37,987 nt of DNA, from assembly GCF_024281035.1 (NCBI RefSeq), contig NZ_JAMXLH010000051.1, positions 1-37,987 on the forward strand, written 5' to 3'. Source of the DNA: Paraburkholderia sp. Its GTDB lineage: Bacteria > Pseudomonadota > Gammaproteobacteria > Burkholderiales > Burkholderiaceae. The translations under genes and the position numbers were made by a program. The notes beneath the pieces were generated by a model, which was not told where the DNA came from, did not search any database, and saw nothing but the letters and a program-made list of their open reading frames with translations. Positions 7,919 through 16,088 of this stretch are shown one piece after another (the stretch's first letter is position 1; every line of letters starts with the position of its first letter).

Positions 7919-8665
7919 ATGGAGCAACCGATGGAAACGACGACGACATCCGGTGTCGTGCCGCGCCCCGCGAGTTCGAGCGCGAGTTCAAGCATGATTG
8001 CGCGCGCCGCGATGAAGCGCGACGCCGCGACGGCTGCCGTAGCCGGGCCACGCTGGCTTGGCTGGACGAAGATCGTCGTCTTCGTGGCCGCGTGGTATCC
8101 GCTTGCGCGTCTTGTCCTCTTCGGCGTGACCGGGCGGCTCGGTGCGAATCCGATCGAGTTCATCACCCGCTCGACCGGGCTCTGGACGCTCGTGTTCCTG
8201 TGCATCACGCTGGCCGTCACGCCGCTGCGCAAGCTCACCGGATGGCCGACGCTGATCCGCTTTCGCCGCATGCTCGGCCTCTATGCGTTCTTCTACGCGT
8301 CGCTGCACTTCGTCACGTATGTCTGGTTCGACAAGTGGTTCGACGTCGTGGAAATTTTCAAGGATGTCGGCAAGCGGCCGTTCATCACCGTCGGCTTCAC
8401 GGCGTTCGTGCTGCTTCTTCCGCTGGCCGCGACCTCGCCGCGCGCGATGGCACGGCGGCTTGGGCGGCGCTGGCAGACGCTGCATCGCCTGATCTATGCG
8501 ATCGGCGTGCTCGCGATACTGCACTTCTGGTGGATGAAGGCCGGCAAGCACGACCTCGCGCTACCCAAGCTCTATGCGGCGATCATGATCGTGCTGCTCG
8601 GCTGGCGGATCGGTGCGTGGTTGCTGGCGCGCTACCAGTTGCGTGCTGGCGGGCGCACGACGTAG
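7919..8665 (+). CDS. msrQ: Haem b membrane subunit MsrQ (YedZ)
   Basis: MsrQ is the inner-membrane haem b protein that passes quinone- or flavin-derived electrons to MsrP. The 248-residue form begins at ATG 7919, 14 bp after msrP, with a GAGG just upstream. The frame stays open further upstream inside msrP, but that part is out of frame with MsrP and is not conserved coding. The first 44 residues are Ser/Ala/Thr-rich; the conserved part starts at PRWLGWTK. Six or so hydrophobic segments follow. Candidate haem ligands are H130 (YASLHF), H189 (QTLHRL) and H202 (AILHFWW). In-frame ATGs at 7931 and 7994 are alternative starts. Confidence 0.93.
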   Translation: MEQPMETTTTSGVVPRPASSSASSSMIARAAMKRDAATAAVAGPRWLGWTKIVVFVAAWYPLARLVLFGVTGRLGANPIEFITRSTGLWTLVFLCITLAVTPLRKLTGWPTLIRFRRMLGLYAFFYASLHFVTYVWFDKWFDVVEIFKDVGKRPFITVGFTAFVLLLPLAATSPRAMARRLGRRWQTLHRLIYAIGVLAILHFWWMKAGKHDLALPKLYAAIMIVLLGWRIGAWLLARYQLRAGGRTT

Positions 8666-8687
8666 AACTTGCCGCTGGCGGCGCAGT

Positions 8688-8727
8688 AAAAAAGGCGACG
8701 CTTCGAAAGAAGCGTCGCCTTTGTTTT
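8688..8727. terminator. Bidirectional terminator between msrQ and lysA
   Basis: An 11-bp perfect stem (GGCGACGCTTC / GAAGCGTCGCC, 8694-8719) is closed by a GAAA tetraloop. Six A precede it and a TTTGTTTT tract follows, so it serves both msrQ and the converging lysA. Confidence 0.92.
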
Positions 8728-8730
8728 GGC

Positions 8731-8770
8731 GCTGTGCCGTGTTGTGCCGCGTTGTACCGCGGTTGTACCG
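8731..8770. repeat. Four imperfect copies of a 10-bp tandem repeat
   Basis: Consecutive 10-mers GCTGTGCCGT, GTTGTGCCGC, GTTGTACCGC and GGTTGTACCG follow each other without gaps, in the lysA 3' flank (31 bp from its stop). No function can be assigned. Confidence 0.6.
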
Positions 8771-8801
8771 ATACTTGCAGCGGCGTCTGTGCGCGCGAGC
8801 C

Positions 8802-10061
8802 TTAGTCCGGCAGCAGGTTTTCACCGGCAAAGAGTTGCGCGACCGTCTCTCGCGCCCGCGCGACGTGAACGCGCGAGCCGTCGACCATCAGCTCCGCCGC
8901 ACGCGGACGCGTGTTGTAGTTCGAGCTCATCGCGAAGCCATATGCGCCCGCCGAGCGGATCGCGAGCAGGTCGCCCGGCTCGATCGCGAGCGTGCGCGCC
9001 CGGCCAAGCCAGTCGCCGCTCTCGCACACAGGACCGACCACGTCATAGGTCTGCGCGGGCGTGCTGCGCTCGACCACCGGTTCGATCGCGTGATACGCGT
9101 CGTACATCGCGGGACGCGCGAGGTCGTTCATCGCGGCGTCGACGATGGCGAAGTTCTTTTCCGCACCCGGCTTCAGGAACTCGACGCGCGTGAGCAGCAA
9201 GCCCGCATTGCCCACGAGCGAGCGGCCCGGCTCGAAGAAGACTTCGCGCTGGCCGCCGTGCGCGTCGATGCGATCGAGCACCGTCCGCACGAACGCGCCG
9301 ATCTCGGGCGGCGTCTCGTCGTCGTAACGGATGCCGAGGCCGCCGCCGACGTCGATATGGTGAATCTTCACGCCATCCGATTCGATCTGGTCGACGAGTT
9401 CGAGCAGCTTTTCAATGGCGTCGAGATACGGCTCGATTTCGGTGATCTGCGAGCCGATGTGGCAGTCGATGCCGACCACTGCGAGATGCGGCATCGCCGC
9501 GGCGGCGCGATAGGCTGCGCGCGCGTCTTCGAACGCGACGCCGAACTTGTTCGCCTTCAGCCCCGTGGAAATGTAGGGGTGCGTTTTCGGATCCACATCC
9601 GGGTTCACGCGCAGCGAGACCGGTGCTTGCTTGCCGAGCGCGCCCGCCACGGCGTTCAGACGGTCGAGTTCGGGAATCGATTCGACGTTGAAGCACTTCA
9701 CGCCCGCTTCGAGCGCGATGCGCATTTCGTCGGCGGTCTTGCCGACGCCCGAGAACACCACGTTCTCGGCTTTGCCGCCCGCAGCCAGCACGCGGGCGAG
9801 TTCGCCGCCCGAAACGATGTCGAAGCCCGCGCCGAGGCGCGCGAACAGATTGAGCACTGCGAGGTTGCTGTTCGCCTTGACCGCGACGTGGACCGAGGCG
9901 CGCCGGCCGGCGCACGCGTCGGCGTAGGCGTGCCATGCAGCACTGAGCGCCGCGCGCGAGTACACGTAGAGTGGCGTGCCGAACTGCTCGGCGAGATCGC
10001 TGGCGCGAACGTCTTCGACGTAGAGCGTGCCGTCGATGCGGTGAAAAGCGGACTGGGTCAT
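8802..10061 (-). CDS. lysA: Diaminopimelate decarboxylase
   Basis: LysA carries out the last step of lysine synthesis, decarboxylating meso-diaminopimelate with pyridoxal phosphate (fold type III, alanine-racemase-like barrel plus beta domain). Visible residues are the PLP lysine K62 (HVAVKANSN), H201 (CHIGSQI), the phosphate-binding GGGLG at 240-244, EPGRSLV (277-283) and the conserved C346-E-S-G-D of the second subunit's active site. At 419 residues it has the usual length. ATG 10061 lies 9 bp after the stop of the small lipoprotein gene lptM, with little Shine-Dalgarno, which suggests that the two are one transcript. It shares a bidirectional terminator with msrQ. Confidence 0.97.
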   Translation of the reverse strand: MTQSAFHRIDGTLYVEDVRASDLAEQFGTPLYVYSRAALSAAWHAYADACAGRRASVHVAVKANSNLAVLNLFARLGAGFDIVSGGELARVLAAGGKAENVVFSGVGKTADEMRIALEAGVKCFNVESIPELDRLNAVAGALGKQAPVSLRVNPDVDPKTHPYISTGLKANKFGVAFEDARAAYRAAAAMPHLAVVGIDCHIGSQITEIEPYLDAIEKLLELVDQIESDGVKIHHIDVGGGLGIRYDDETPPEIGAFVRTVLDRIDAHGGQREVFFEPGRSLVGNAGLLLTRVEFLKPGAEKNFAIVDAAMNDLARPAMYDAYHAIEPVVERSTPAQTYDVVGPVCESGDWLGRARTLAIEPGDLLAIRSAGAYGFAMSSNYNTRPRAAELMVDGSRVHVARARETVAQLFAGENLLPD

Positions 10062-10070
10062 ACGGGCATC

Positions 10071-10418
10071 TTATTCGGTTGGCGTGGCGCTGGCGGGCGC
10101 AGGCGGACTTGCCGGCGCGGACGGCGTCGTGCCGAGTTCGGTATCGGGAGACAGCGTGAGCGGATTGCCCGACGTGTCGGGAATCGATTCGGCCTCTGCG
10201 CCGGATGCGCCCGTTGCTGCGGCAGGCGCGGCTCGTCCGGTGTCCTGCGTCTCGAAATTGGGCTTGGCCGGAAGCGGCGGAACGGTGGGCAGGTAGAGCG
10301 GCCCGCGCTGCCCACAGCCGGTAAGGGCAACGGCGGCAAAAACCGCCGAAACGGCTAAAATTGCGCCGCGCGTTGCAACGCCAGGCGCCGCTGCGCGCAT
10401 CCTGAAAATGACACGCAT
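10071..10418 (-). CDS. lptM: Small lipoprotein of the LptM (YifL) family
   Basis: A 115-residue lipoprotein. A basic N-terminus and hydrophobic stretch lead to the lipobox LTGC at C35, followed directly by GQRGPLYLP, the signature of LptM/YifL. In Enterobacteria LptM helps the outer-membrane LPS translocon LptD mature. Residues 50-115 are a Pro/Ala/Thr-rich disordered tail much longer than in E. coli, so the exact role here is inferred. AGGA lies 8 nt before ATG 10418, which settles that start. It sits upstream of lysA and is divergent from cyaY, an arrangement also found in other proteobacteria, and so supports the name. Confidence 0.85.
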   Translation of the reverse strand: MRVIFRMRAAAPGVATRGAILAVSAVFAAVALTGCGQRGPLYLPTVPPLPAKPNFETQDTGRAAPAAATGASGAEAESIPDTSGNPLTLSPDTELGTTPSAPASPPAPASATPTE

Positions 10419-10453
10419 AATTGTTCCTGAATGAATAACCGGTGGAGTTTAGC

Positions 10454-10771
10454 ATGACCGACAGTGACTACCTGAGCCGGGCGGAAGCCGTGCTGGCAGC
10501 GGTGGAACGTGCCGTCGACGAGGCCGATGCCGATATCGAACTCGAACGCAGCGGCAATGTTCTGACGCTTGAATTCCACAACCGGACCAAGATCATCGTC
10601 AATCTGCAGCCGCCGATGAGCGAGATCTGGATCGCAGCAAAAGCCGGTGGTTTTCACTACCGCTTCCGGGATGGCGAATGGCGCGACACGCGCTCGGACT
10701 CGGAGTTCTTTTCGGCGCTCTCGGCCTATGCGACCGAGCAGGCGGGCGAGCCGGTTCGCTTCACGCCCTGA
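10454..10771 (+). CDS. cyaY: Frataxin-like iron-sulfur assembly protein CyaY
   Basis: Bacterial frataxin binds iron and tunes the IscS-IscU cysteine desulfurase complex in the cytoplasm. The 105-residue protein starts MTDSDYLSRAEAVL. It has the acidic first helix (E/D-rich, about 10-33), the strand run NVLTLEFHNRTKIIVNLQPP, and the conserved EIWIAAKAGGFHYRF followed by WRDTRS. The ATG at 10454 has a GGTGGAG Shine-Dalgarno centred about 9 nt upstream. A GTG at 10442 that keeps the frame open is part of that Shine-Dalgarno and is not the start. It is divergent from lptM-lysA across a 35-bp gap. Confidence 0.95.
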   Translation: MTDSDYLSRAEAVLAAVERAVDEADADIELERSGNVLTLEFHNRTKIIVNLQPPMSEIWIAAKAGGFHYRFRDGEWRDTRSDSEFFSALSAYATEQAGEPVRFTP

Positions 10772-10870
10772 TCCGCCCTGACCGACACCGACTGGCCGTG
10801 ACGCGCGCCCGGGGGAAGGCGGTCTTTGAACCTCGGGCTTTGGGTTTCGGACCTCAATTCGGATATCCAG

Positions 10871-13312
10871 TCAGTGCCCGCGGAACAGCTTCATGATGTC
10901 CTCCTTCTCCTGCGCATTGACATGCTCGGGCTCGGGCGCCGCGGCTCCATTTGCGGCTGCGGCTTCGCCCGGCACGCCGCTTGCCGCCGTATCGAGCGTG
11001 GCCTGACTGATTCCCACGGTCGACACGAACCCGTGCCCCGGCGTGAGATCGGCGTAATACAACTCGTTGCCTAGCGTGACGACGCCGTCCGGCATCGGCA
11101 TCTGGTAAGTCGGCACACCCTTGAGCGCGCTCGCCATGTAGTCGATCCAGACCGGCAGTGCGAGGCCGCCGCCCGTTTCCTTGTCGCCGAGGCTGCGCGG
11201 ATTGTCGTAGCCGAGCCAGGCGATGGCCGTGAGCGTGTGCTGGTAGCCGGCGAACCACGTGTCGCGCGAATCGTTCGTCGTGCCGGTCTTGCCTGCGAGG
11301 TCGGTGCGCTTGAGGACGTTCGATTTTGCGCCCGTGCCGTGCTGTGCGACGCTCGTCAGCAGGCTGTTCATGATGTACGCATTGCGCGGATCAATCGCGC
11401 GCGGTGCATTCTGCCCGGCGACGATAGGCTGCGCCTGCGCGATCACGATGCCGCGCTGATCCGTGACTTCGGCGATCAGATACGGATTGACGCGATAGCC
11501 TCCATTGGCAAAGACGGAATAGCCCGCCGCCATCTGCAGCGGCGTGACCAGACCGGCGCCGAGCGCCATCGGCAGATAGGCGGGATGACGATCTGCGTCG
11601 AAGCCGAAATGCGTGATGTACTGCTGCGCGTACTTCGTGCCGATGTGGCTGAGGATACGGATCGACACGAGGTTTCTCGACTTCTGAAGCGCGGTGCGCA
11701 TGGTCATCGGACCGTCGAAGCCGCCGCCATAGTTCTTCGGCTCCCACGGCTGGCCGCCGGTTTCCGCCGCACTGAAGAAGAGCGGCGCATCGTTGATGAT
11801 GGTGGCCGGACCGAGCCCCTTGTCGAGCGACGCCGAATAGACGAACGGCTTGAAGCTCGACCCCGGCTGACGCCACGCCTGCGTGACGTGGTTGAACTTG
11901 TTCTTGTTGAAGTCGAAGCCGCCGACGAGTGCGCGGATCGCCCCGCTCTGCGGCACCACGGAGACGAATGCCCCTTCGATCTGCGGCAACTGCGTGATCG
12001 ACCATTCGCCCGTGTCGCTGTCGTTGCTGTTGTGCGTCACGCGGATGATCGCGCCAGGCCGGATGCGCTGCCGAGCCGACGCACGCGGACCGAGCGCGAA
12101 CTGCGCAAAGCGCAGGCCGTCGCCGTGAAGCCTGGCGACGTTGCCGTCGATGAACGTGACCTGCACCTCTTTCGGGCTCGCCGCAGTCACGACCGCCGCG
12201 ACGAGCTCGCCGTTGTCCGGGTGATCGAGCAGGGCGTCGTCGATGGCCTGCTCGCGCTCGTCCGCGTCGGCAGGCAGCTCGATGAACGCTTCGGGCCCGC
12301 GATAGCCGTGGCGCCGCTCGTAATCGAGCAGGCCCTTGCGCAGCGCGTGGTACGCGACGTCCTGGTCGGCTGAGTCGATGGTGGTGACGACGTTCAGTCC
12401 GCGCGTGTAGGCCTCTTCGCGATACTGCGCGTACATCAGTTGCCGGACCATTTCGGCGACATATTCCGCGTGGACGCTGAATTCCTTGCTTGCGCCCTTC
12501 ACGACGAGCGGTTGCCGCGCCGCCTCGTCGTACTGCGCCTGCGTGATGTAGTGCAGTTCGAGCATGCGCTGGAGGATGTAGTTCTGTCGCACCTTCGCGC
12601 GCCGCGGATTCACCACCGGGTTGTAGGCGGACGGTGCTTTGGGCAGACCGGCGAGCATCGCGCACTCGGCGAGCGAGAGGTCCTTCAGATTCTTGCCGAA
12701 ATAGATGCGCGCCGCGCTCGCGAAGCCGTACGCGCGCTGCCCGAGGTAGATCTGGTTCATGTAGACCTCGAGGATCTGGTCCTTCGAGAGCTTCGTCTCG
12801 ATCCTGTAGGCCAGCAGCATCTCGTAGACCTTGCGCGTATAGGTTTTCTCGCTCGTCAGGAAAAAATTGCGCGCGACCTGCATCGTGATCGTGCTCGCGC
12901 CCTGCGTGGCGTGCCCGTTGGTGAGCGCAACGAAACCCGCGCGCGCAATACCGGCAAGGTCCACGCCGCCGTGATCGTAGAAGCGGGCGTCCTCGATCGC
13001 GAGCACGGCGTTTTTAAGATTGTCCGGCACATCCTGGATGTGGACGACGTCGCGCCGCTCTGCGCCGAATTCGCCGATCAACACGTGGTCGCGCGTGTAG
13101 ATGCGCAGCGGAACCTTGGGCCGGTAATCGGTGAGTGCGTCGAGGGGCGGCAGCCTGGGGAGGGCGAAGATCAGTGCGTAACCGGCCACCAGCGCGACGC
13201 AGACGGCGCCCGCCACGCTCAACCCGGCGAAGCCGATGAGCAGCTTCGCCCACCATGGGCGCCGACGCTTTGGCGGCGGTGGCGTGGACGATGAAGACGA
13301 GGTTTCTTGCAT
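10871..13312 (-). CDS. mrcA: Penicillin-binding protein 1A (bifunctional transglycosylase/transpeptidase)
   Basis: A class A PBP that polymerises lipid II and cross-links peptidoglycan on the periplasmic face. Order of parts in the 813 residues: cytoplasmic Pro/Arg tail, membrane anchor (about 24-50), GT51 transglycosylase with catalytic E107 in EDARFYDHGG and GASTITMQVARNFF (138-151), an inserted OB-like region, and the transpeptidase with SSFK (nucleophile S485, K488), SRN (545-547) and KTGT (675-678). The C-terminus has a short Ala/Glu-rich tail. This gene is divergent from pilM, the arrangement seen in many proteobacteria (ponA-pilMNOPQ). A TATAAT -10 element lies just upstream. Confidence 0.97.
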   Translation of the reverse strand: MQETSSSSSTPPPPKRRRPWWAKLLIGFAGLSVAGAVCVALVAGYALIFALPRLPPLDALTDYRPKVPLRIYTRDHVLIGEFGAERRDVVHIQDVPDNLKNAVLAIEDARFYDHGGVDLAGIARAGFVALTNGHATQGASTITMQVARNFFLTSEKTYTRKVYEMLLAYRIETKLSKDQILEVYMNQIYLGQRAYGFASAARIYFGKNLKDLSLAECAMLAGLPKAPSAYNPVVNPRRAKVRQNYILQRMLELHYITQAQYDEAARQPLVVKGASKEFSVHAEYVAEMVRQLMYAQYREEAYTRGLNVVTTIDSADQDVAYHALRKGLLDYERRHGYRGPEAFIELPADADEREQAIDDALLDHPDNGELVAAVVTAASPKEVQVTFIDGNVARLHGDGLRFAQFALGPRASARQRIRPGAIIRVTHNSNDSDTGEWSITQLPQIEGAFVSVVPQSGAIRALVGGFDFNKNKFNHVTQAWRQPGSSFKPFVYSASLDKGLGPATIINDAPLFFSAAETGGQPWEPKNYGGGFDGPMTMRTALQKSRNLVSIRILSHIGTKYAQQYITHFGFDADRHPAYLPMALGAGLVTPLQMAAGYSVFANGGYRVNPYLIAEVTDQRGIVIAQAQPIVAGQNAPRAIDPRNAYIMNSLLTSVAQHGTGAKSNVLKRTDLAGKTGTTNDSRDTWFAGYQHTLTAIAWLGYDNPRSLGDKETGGGLALPVWIDYMASALKGVPTYQMPMPDGVVTLGNELYYADLTPGHGFVSTVGISQATLDTAASGVPGEAAAANGAAAPEPEHVNAQEKEDIMKLFRGH

Positions 13313-13338
13313 ACCGGCACCGAAAAAACAGTCCCGCG

Positions 13339-13344
13339 ATTATA
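13339..13344 (-). promoter_or_regulatory. -10 element of mrcA
   Basis: On the minus strand TATAAT is read here, about 27 bp before the mrcA ATG. No convincing -35 lies 16-18 bp upstream, so the promoter is only partly supported. Confidence 0.45.
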
Positions 13345-13561
13345 GCTGTCCGGCTGGTAATCTTTCTAAATGCTTACGCAGGCGGTGCGGGACGCGACGA
13401 GCACATATCTGCACTGTAGACGCCGCTTTCGCGTGTGAACAGGACGCAAACCGAGGTTTGGCCGTTCGGACGAGTATTCGCGCGTGCCGCCGATTCGCAC
13501 AATGTTCCTTACTGCACGCTTTCGAATGGTTCGTGGCGTGCAACGCAAAAGAGGGATTGCG

Positions 13562-14560
13562 ATGGGCCTCATGAAGCCGGTTTTGTTGGGTGCACGCCGT
13601 TTTGCAGCAGGTATCGACGTGGCGGCGCGCGGAGTCACGCTGGCGGTGCTGAGCCGGCGTCTGTTCGGCTCGGCGCCGGTGCGCCTCGAGTGTCTCGCCA
13701 GCGCGCCGTTGCCGCGCGAGGCGATGGCAGGTGTCGAGATCGTCGACCGGGCTGCGGTGGTCGAGGCGCTGCGCGGCGTGTTCGGCGAGCTGCCGCGCCA
13801 GTGCGTGGGCGTGCCGATGCGCTGCGCGATGGCGCTGCCCGCAAGCGCGACACTCGTGGCCACGGTGCCGCTCGCGCGGCTCTCACCGGCTGCGAGCGGT
13901 GTCGACGCTTCGCAGATATATGCCGAACTCGAACCGCTCGTGCTGGCGCAGGCCGAGCGCATGGCAGGCGTCGAGCGGCACGAACTCGCGGTCGACTGGC
14001 GCGTGACACAGCCGGGCAGTGGGTCGCCTCGTGAGATCGAAGGCGGAACGCAAGTGACGATTGCCGCGGCGGCACGCGCGCATCTGGAAGCCCGTATCGA
14101 ATGCGCGGCCATGGCCGGCATCGCATTGTCCGCAGTGGACGACGAAGCGCACGCGGCATTGCGTGCGATGCGCTATGCAGCCGGCTTCGAGTTGCAGCCG
14201 CATGAGCGGTATCTGGCGCTATGGATCGGCGCGGAGGGCATACGCGGCTGGGCCATGGTCGACGATTCGATCATGCGCGAGATGCGCTTTCCCGCGCTGG
14301 AGCACGCTGATCTTGTCGAAGCGTTGCGCGATCTCACGCAGGGCGAACAGGCGAGCTGCGCGCTCGTGGCGGGCGACATCGGCATGTTGCGCGGCGTGCA
14401 TTTCACGCTTGCGGATATTGGCGAGGTACTCGGTTGCCCTGTGTTGCCGTTCGAGTGCGCTGCGCTCGCCGATTCCGAGCGGCCGCTTCCCATGCTCCTG
14501 GCGCACGATCCGTCGTGCGCGGTCGCATTCGGCCTTGCGTTGCGCGGGGTGAGCGAATGA
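13562..14560 (+). CDS. pilM: Type IV pilus assembly protein PilM-like (actin-like)
   Basis: PilM is the cytoplasmic actin-like ATPase fold that holds the N-terminal tail of PilN and links the pilus motor to the inner-membrane alignment complex. The phosphate-1-like segment is GIDVAARGVTLAVL near residue 17. The remainder is divergent, and I identify the gene largely from its place at the head of the pilN-pilO-pilQ operon next to mrcA. Start at ATG 13562 with an AGAGGG Shine-Dalgarno; the frame is open for 26 more codons upstream without a ribosome site. The stop overlaps the pilN start by 4 bp (ATGA). It has 332 residues, near the family's usual 350. Confidence 0.8.
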   Translation: MGLMKPVLLGARRFAAGIDVAARGVTLAVLSRRLFGSAPVRLECLASAPLPREAMAGVEIVDRAAVVEALRGVFGELPRQCVGVPMRCAMALPASATLVATVPLARLSPAASGVDASQIYAELEPLVLAQAERMAGVERHELAVDWRVTQPGSGSPREIEGGTQVTIAAAARAHLEARIECAAMAGIALSAVDDEAHAALRAMRYAAGFELQPHERYLALWIGAEGIRGWAMVDDSIMREMRFPALEHADLVEALRDLTQGEQASCALVAGDIGMLRGVHFTLADIGEVLGCPVLPFECAALADSERPLPMLLAHDPSCAVAFGLALRGVSE

Positions 14561-15216
14561 AGCCAATTTTCAAGGAGACGGCGAGCGCGCGAGTCGGCTT
14601 CAATCTGCTGCCGTGGCGGCGGCGCGAGATACAGAGGTTACGTCGCCGTCGCCTGATCGAGTGGGGCGCGGCGCTCATGTTGGGGTGCGCCTTGTCGGCC
14701 CCGCTGATGGGTTGGCAGATGTGGCAGCGCAGTCGCGTCGAAGCGCATCGCCTTGTCGTTGAGCAGTCGATGGCGCCATTGCTGGCGCCGTATGCCGAAG
14801 CGCAGCACCTCGCCAGCGAAGCCGCGGCGCGGCAGATCACCGAGCGACTGACTGAACAGCGCGGCAAGCCGCTGACACGCATGGTTGCGCTGCTCGACGC
14901 ACTGGGAAGTGCGGGAACGGCTGGCGTCGTGCTGCACCAGATCGAGCATCGCGGCGACGAAACCCATCTGCATGCCGCGCTCGCCAGCGAGAACGTCATC
15001 GCCGATTGGCTCAAGCGTCTGCGCCAGGTGCCTGATGTCGAGTCAGTGAACGTGCGTGAATTCAAGCGCACGCAGCAGGCCGGGAATGCGAAGCAACGAA
15101 CGAGCATCGACGATGATCCGATTCGCGTGATCACCCGGCTCGCGTGGTACGGCACCGCGGCCCCGGCACAATCAACGGAAAGCACCTCGCAAACGAAAGT
15201 GAGGAATCCGGAATGA
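14557..15216 (+). CDS. pilN: Type IV pilus inner-membrane protein PilN-like
   Basis: PilN is a single-pass inner-membrane protein that binds PilM by a short cytoplasmic motif and pairs with PilO in the periplasm. That motif is visible as FNLLPWR at 15-21 (family form INLLPWR). A transmembrane helix follows at about 34-56, then a helical and ferredoxin-like periplasmic part. It has 219 residues. Starts at ATG 14557, overlapping pilM by 4 bp, and overlaps the next gene by 4 bp. The 25 C-terminal residues are polar and Ser/Thr-rich. It would be hard to identify without its neighbours. Confidence 0.82.
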   Translation: MKPIFKETASARVGFNLLPWRRREIQRLRRRRLIEWGAALMLGCALSAPLMGWQMWQRSRVEAHRLVVEQSMAPLLAPYAEAQHLASEAAARQITERLTEQRGKPLTRMVALLDALGSAGTAGVVLHQIEHRGDETHLHAALASENVIADWLKRLRQVPDVESVNVREFKRTQQAGNAKQRTSIDDDPIRVITRLAWYGTAAPAQSTESTSQTKVRNPE

Positions 15217-16088
15217 GCGGCGTGCTGACGACGCATCACGATTTATCGGCATACACGGGCCTCGCGGCGTTGCGCGACTGGATGCGTTTGCACGCGTGGA
15301 GCGTGCGGCGGCGAACGGGTGTCGCGGCTGTGCTCGCGCTTATGGCGGCGTTGAGCGCCGGTGTCGCCTGTGTCGCCGTGGATTTCGTGGGCGTGCGGGC
15401 GGCCCGAAGCGAGCTGCACGAAGCCGAACATACGCTGGCCGACGCGCAGCGCGCCGTTGCACGCTTGCCGGTGCTCAAGCTGTCGCGCAGGCAAGCAGGA
15501 TCGGATGTGACGTACGGCAATCGCAAGGGCTCGGCAGCCGACGAGTTGAGGCGAATTTCCGGGTTGACGTCGCATGCCGGGCTGGCCCTGTCAACGCTGG
15601 AGCCTTCCGGTTCGGGGGGCGCCGGCGCGGAAAGTTTCCAGGCAATGAAACTCGTCGCGCAAGGAAGCTTCTCGCAAGTGCGAGCGTTTCTCGCCGGACT
15701 CTCGGTTCAGCCGGAGCTTGTCGTGCCGGACGAACTCACGATCAAGCGCCACGGTGAGCGTCTTTCTGTTGCCGCGACGTTGCAGGTATTCGACGGTCTG
15801 CCGCCCGTGCAATCCGGCACAACAGGCAGTGTCTCGGACCGAGCGACATTCGATCCCTTTGCGAACAGCGTCGCAGATGTCACGGGCAACGGCGCGCTGC
15901 GGCTGACCGGCGTGCTTCAGGACCGCATGGGCCGTATCGCGCTCATCGAATCCGCATCCGGCACAAACGCCGTGCAGGTCGGGCAGATGTTCGAGGGTGC
16001 TCGCGTCGAACGGATCGAGACATCGCGTGTGATCCTCACCTCGGGTGGGACGACTCAGACACTGACCTGGGCCGAGGAGATGAAGTGA
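15213..16088 (+). CDS. pilO: PilO-like protein fused to a PilP-like C-terminal domain
   Basis: The first two-thirds has the PilO plan: short cytoplasmic head, transmembrane helix at about 36-60, a periplasmic coiled-coil stretch (about 62-90) and a small alpha/beta domain. From about residue 210 (FDPFANSV) to the end at 291 the sequence follows the PilP homology domain instead: a DPF entry, a LRLTGVLQ strand, then ALIES, AVQVGQMFEGARVERIE and RVILTSGGTTQTL. A separate pilP with a lipobox is missing between this gene and pilQ. So one protein probably joins the PilN-PilO pair to the secretin PilQ. ATG 15213 overlaps pilN by 4 bp; the stop overlaps the pilQ GTG by 4 bp. The PilP assignment is by pattern and not by alignment. 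Confidence 0.72.
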   Translation: MSGVLTTHHDLSAYTGLAALRDWMRLHAWSVRRRTGVAAVLALMAALSAGVACVAVDFVGVRAARSELHEAEHTLADAQRAVARLPVLKLSRRQAGSDVTYGNRKGSAADELRRISGLTSHAGLALSTLEPSGSGGAGAESFQAMKLVAQGSFSQVRAFLAGLSVQPELVVPDELTIKRHGERLSVAATLQVFDGLPPVQSGTTGSVSDRATFDPFANSVADVTGNGALRLTGVLQDRMGRIALIESASGTNAVQVGQMFEGARVERIETSRVILTSGGTTQTLTWAEEMK

